Assembly: GCF_007994985.1 (NCBI RefSeq)
Contig: NZ_VOQF01000006.1
Location: forward strand, 310,001-374,000
Origin: Metabacillus litoralis
GTDB lineage: Bacteria > Bacillota > Bacilli > Bacillales > Bacillaceae
Length of the DNA stretch: 64,000 nucleotides
Direction of reading: 5' to 3'
Positions 63,879 through 64,000 of the stretch are shown piece by piece. Made by a program: the position numbers and the translations under genes. Each line of letters opens with the position of its first letter. The first letter of the stretch is position 1. The notes under the pieces were generated by a model. It was given only the letters and a program-made list of their open reading frames with translations. It was not told the origin of the DNA and ran no database searches.

Positions 63879-64000
63879 ATGAGCAAACAAACAGGTATTG
63901 TAAAAGAGCATACTTTTTATTCGAATTCATTACAGGAAGAGTTAACATTGCTTGTTTATCTTCCAGAGAATTATTCTCCTCTATATAAATACAGTTTGCT
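63879..64000 (+). CDS. Esterase, alpha/beta hydrolase (partial, N-terminus)
   Basis: Starts at ATG 63879 after AAGGAGG with 6-nt spacing and runs off the right edge (40 codons seen). The opening NSLQEELTLLVYLPENYSPL is the start of a D-like esterase fold (enterochelin esterase/YbbA/YjcH type). The catalytic residues lie outside the window. Confidence 0.75.
   Translation, partial: MSKQTGIVKEHTFYSNSLQEELTLLVYLPENYSPLYKYSL

Overview
The window is AT-rich DNA from a Bacillaceae-type Firmicute, probably an environmental, plant-matter-degrading Bacillus relative. The evidence is Bacillus-like ribosome binding sites, intrinsic terminators with U-runs, CcpA cre boxes, a YesM/YesN two-component pair with LplB/YtcP-type importers, and an S-box-controlled metI-metC pair. 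Almost every gene lies on the minus strand; the exceptions are a YesL-like gene and a partial esterase at the right edge.

Layout from left to right. 1-8223: an aromatic ring-cleavage cluster (extradiol dioxygenase, alpha/beta hydrolase, FAH-family enzyme, cyclase, FAD monooxygenase, MFS transporter) led by a GPH symporter and an AraC regulator, with a cre box ahead of the dioxygenase. 8502-21132: a wall-anchored GH3 enzyme, a DctPQM TRAP transporter, a secreted GH2 enzyme, two paralogous AraC regulators and a GPH symporter. 21844-39254: a compact intracellular glycan system made of a GH31 alpha-xylosidase, an ABC oligosaccharide importer, YesMN, a GH42 beta-galactosidase, a GH95 fucosidase and a GH3 with a CBM6-like tail. 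These enzyme specificities together match the side chains and backbone of fucosylated xyloglucan oligosaccharides. 39729-48889: YesL, two more GH3 proteins (one membrane anchored with permuted domain order) and an AraC-GH39 fusion with an apparent frameshift. 49353-56610: DedA, a tRNA-Val, a TAXI-TRAP transporter with its DUF1850 partner, a DoxX-like membrane protein and a NERD protein. 56889-62884: metC, metI with a SAM-I riboswitch, a SCO lipoprotein and a NitT/TauT-type ABC importer. The right end holds a small unknown gene and the start of an esterase.

Regulation is unusually visible. Three copies of an 80-90 bp promoter-like element precede the ABC importer, the GH95-GH42-YesMN operon and yesL, and they probably define the YesN regulon. 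Two AraC paralogues each sit upstream of a gene that carries a pair of about 20-bp direct repeats, a likely operator. Cre boxes precede most sugar operons. The SAM-I riboswitch of metI has its P3 arm expanded to about 285 nt of nested inverted repeats, against a usual 20-30 nt. Two intergenic arrays (near 40471-40650 and 56686-56775) show a repeat phase of about 21 bp.

I saw no CRISPR array, rRNA, prophage, insertion sequence or replication origin. All functions are read from motifs and context; no database search was run.
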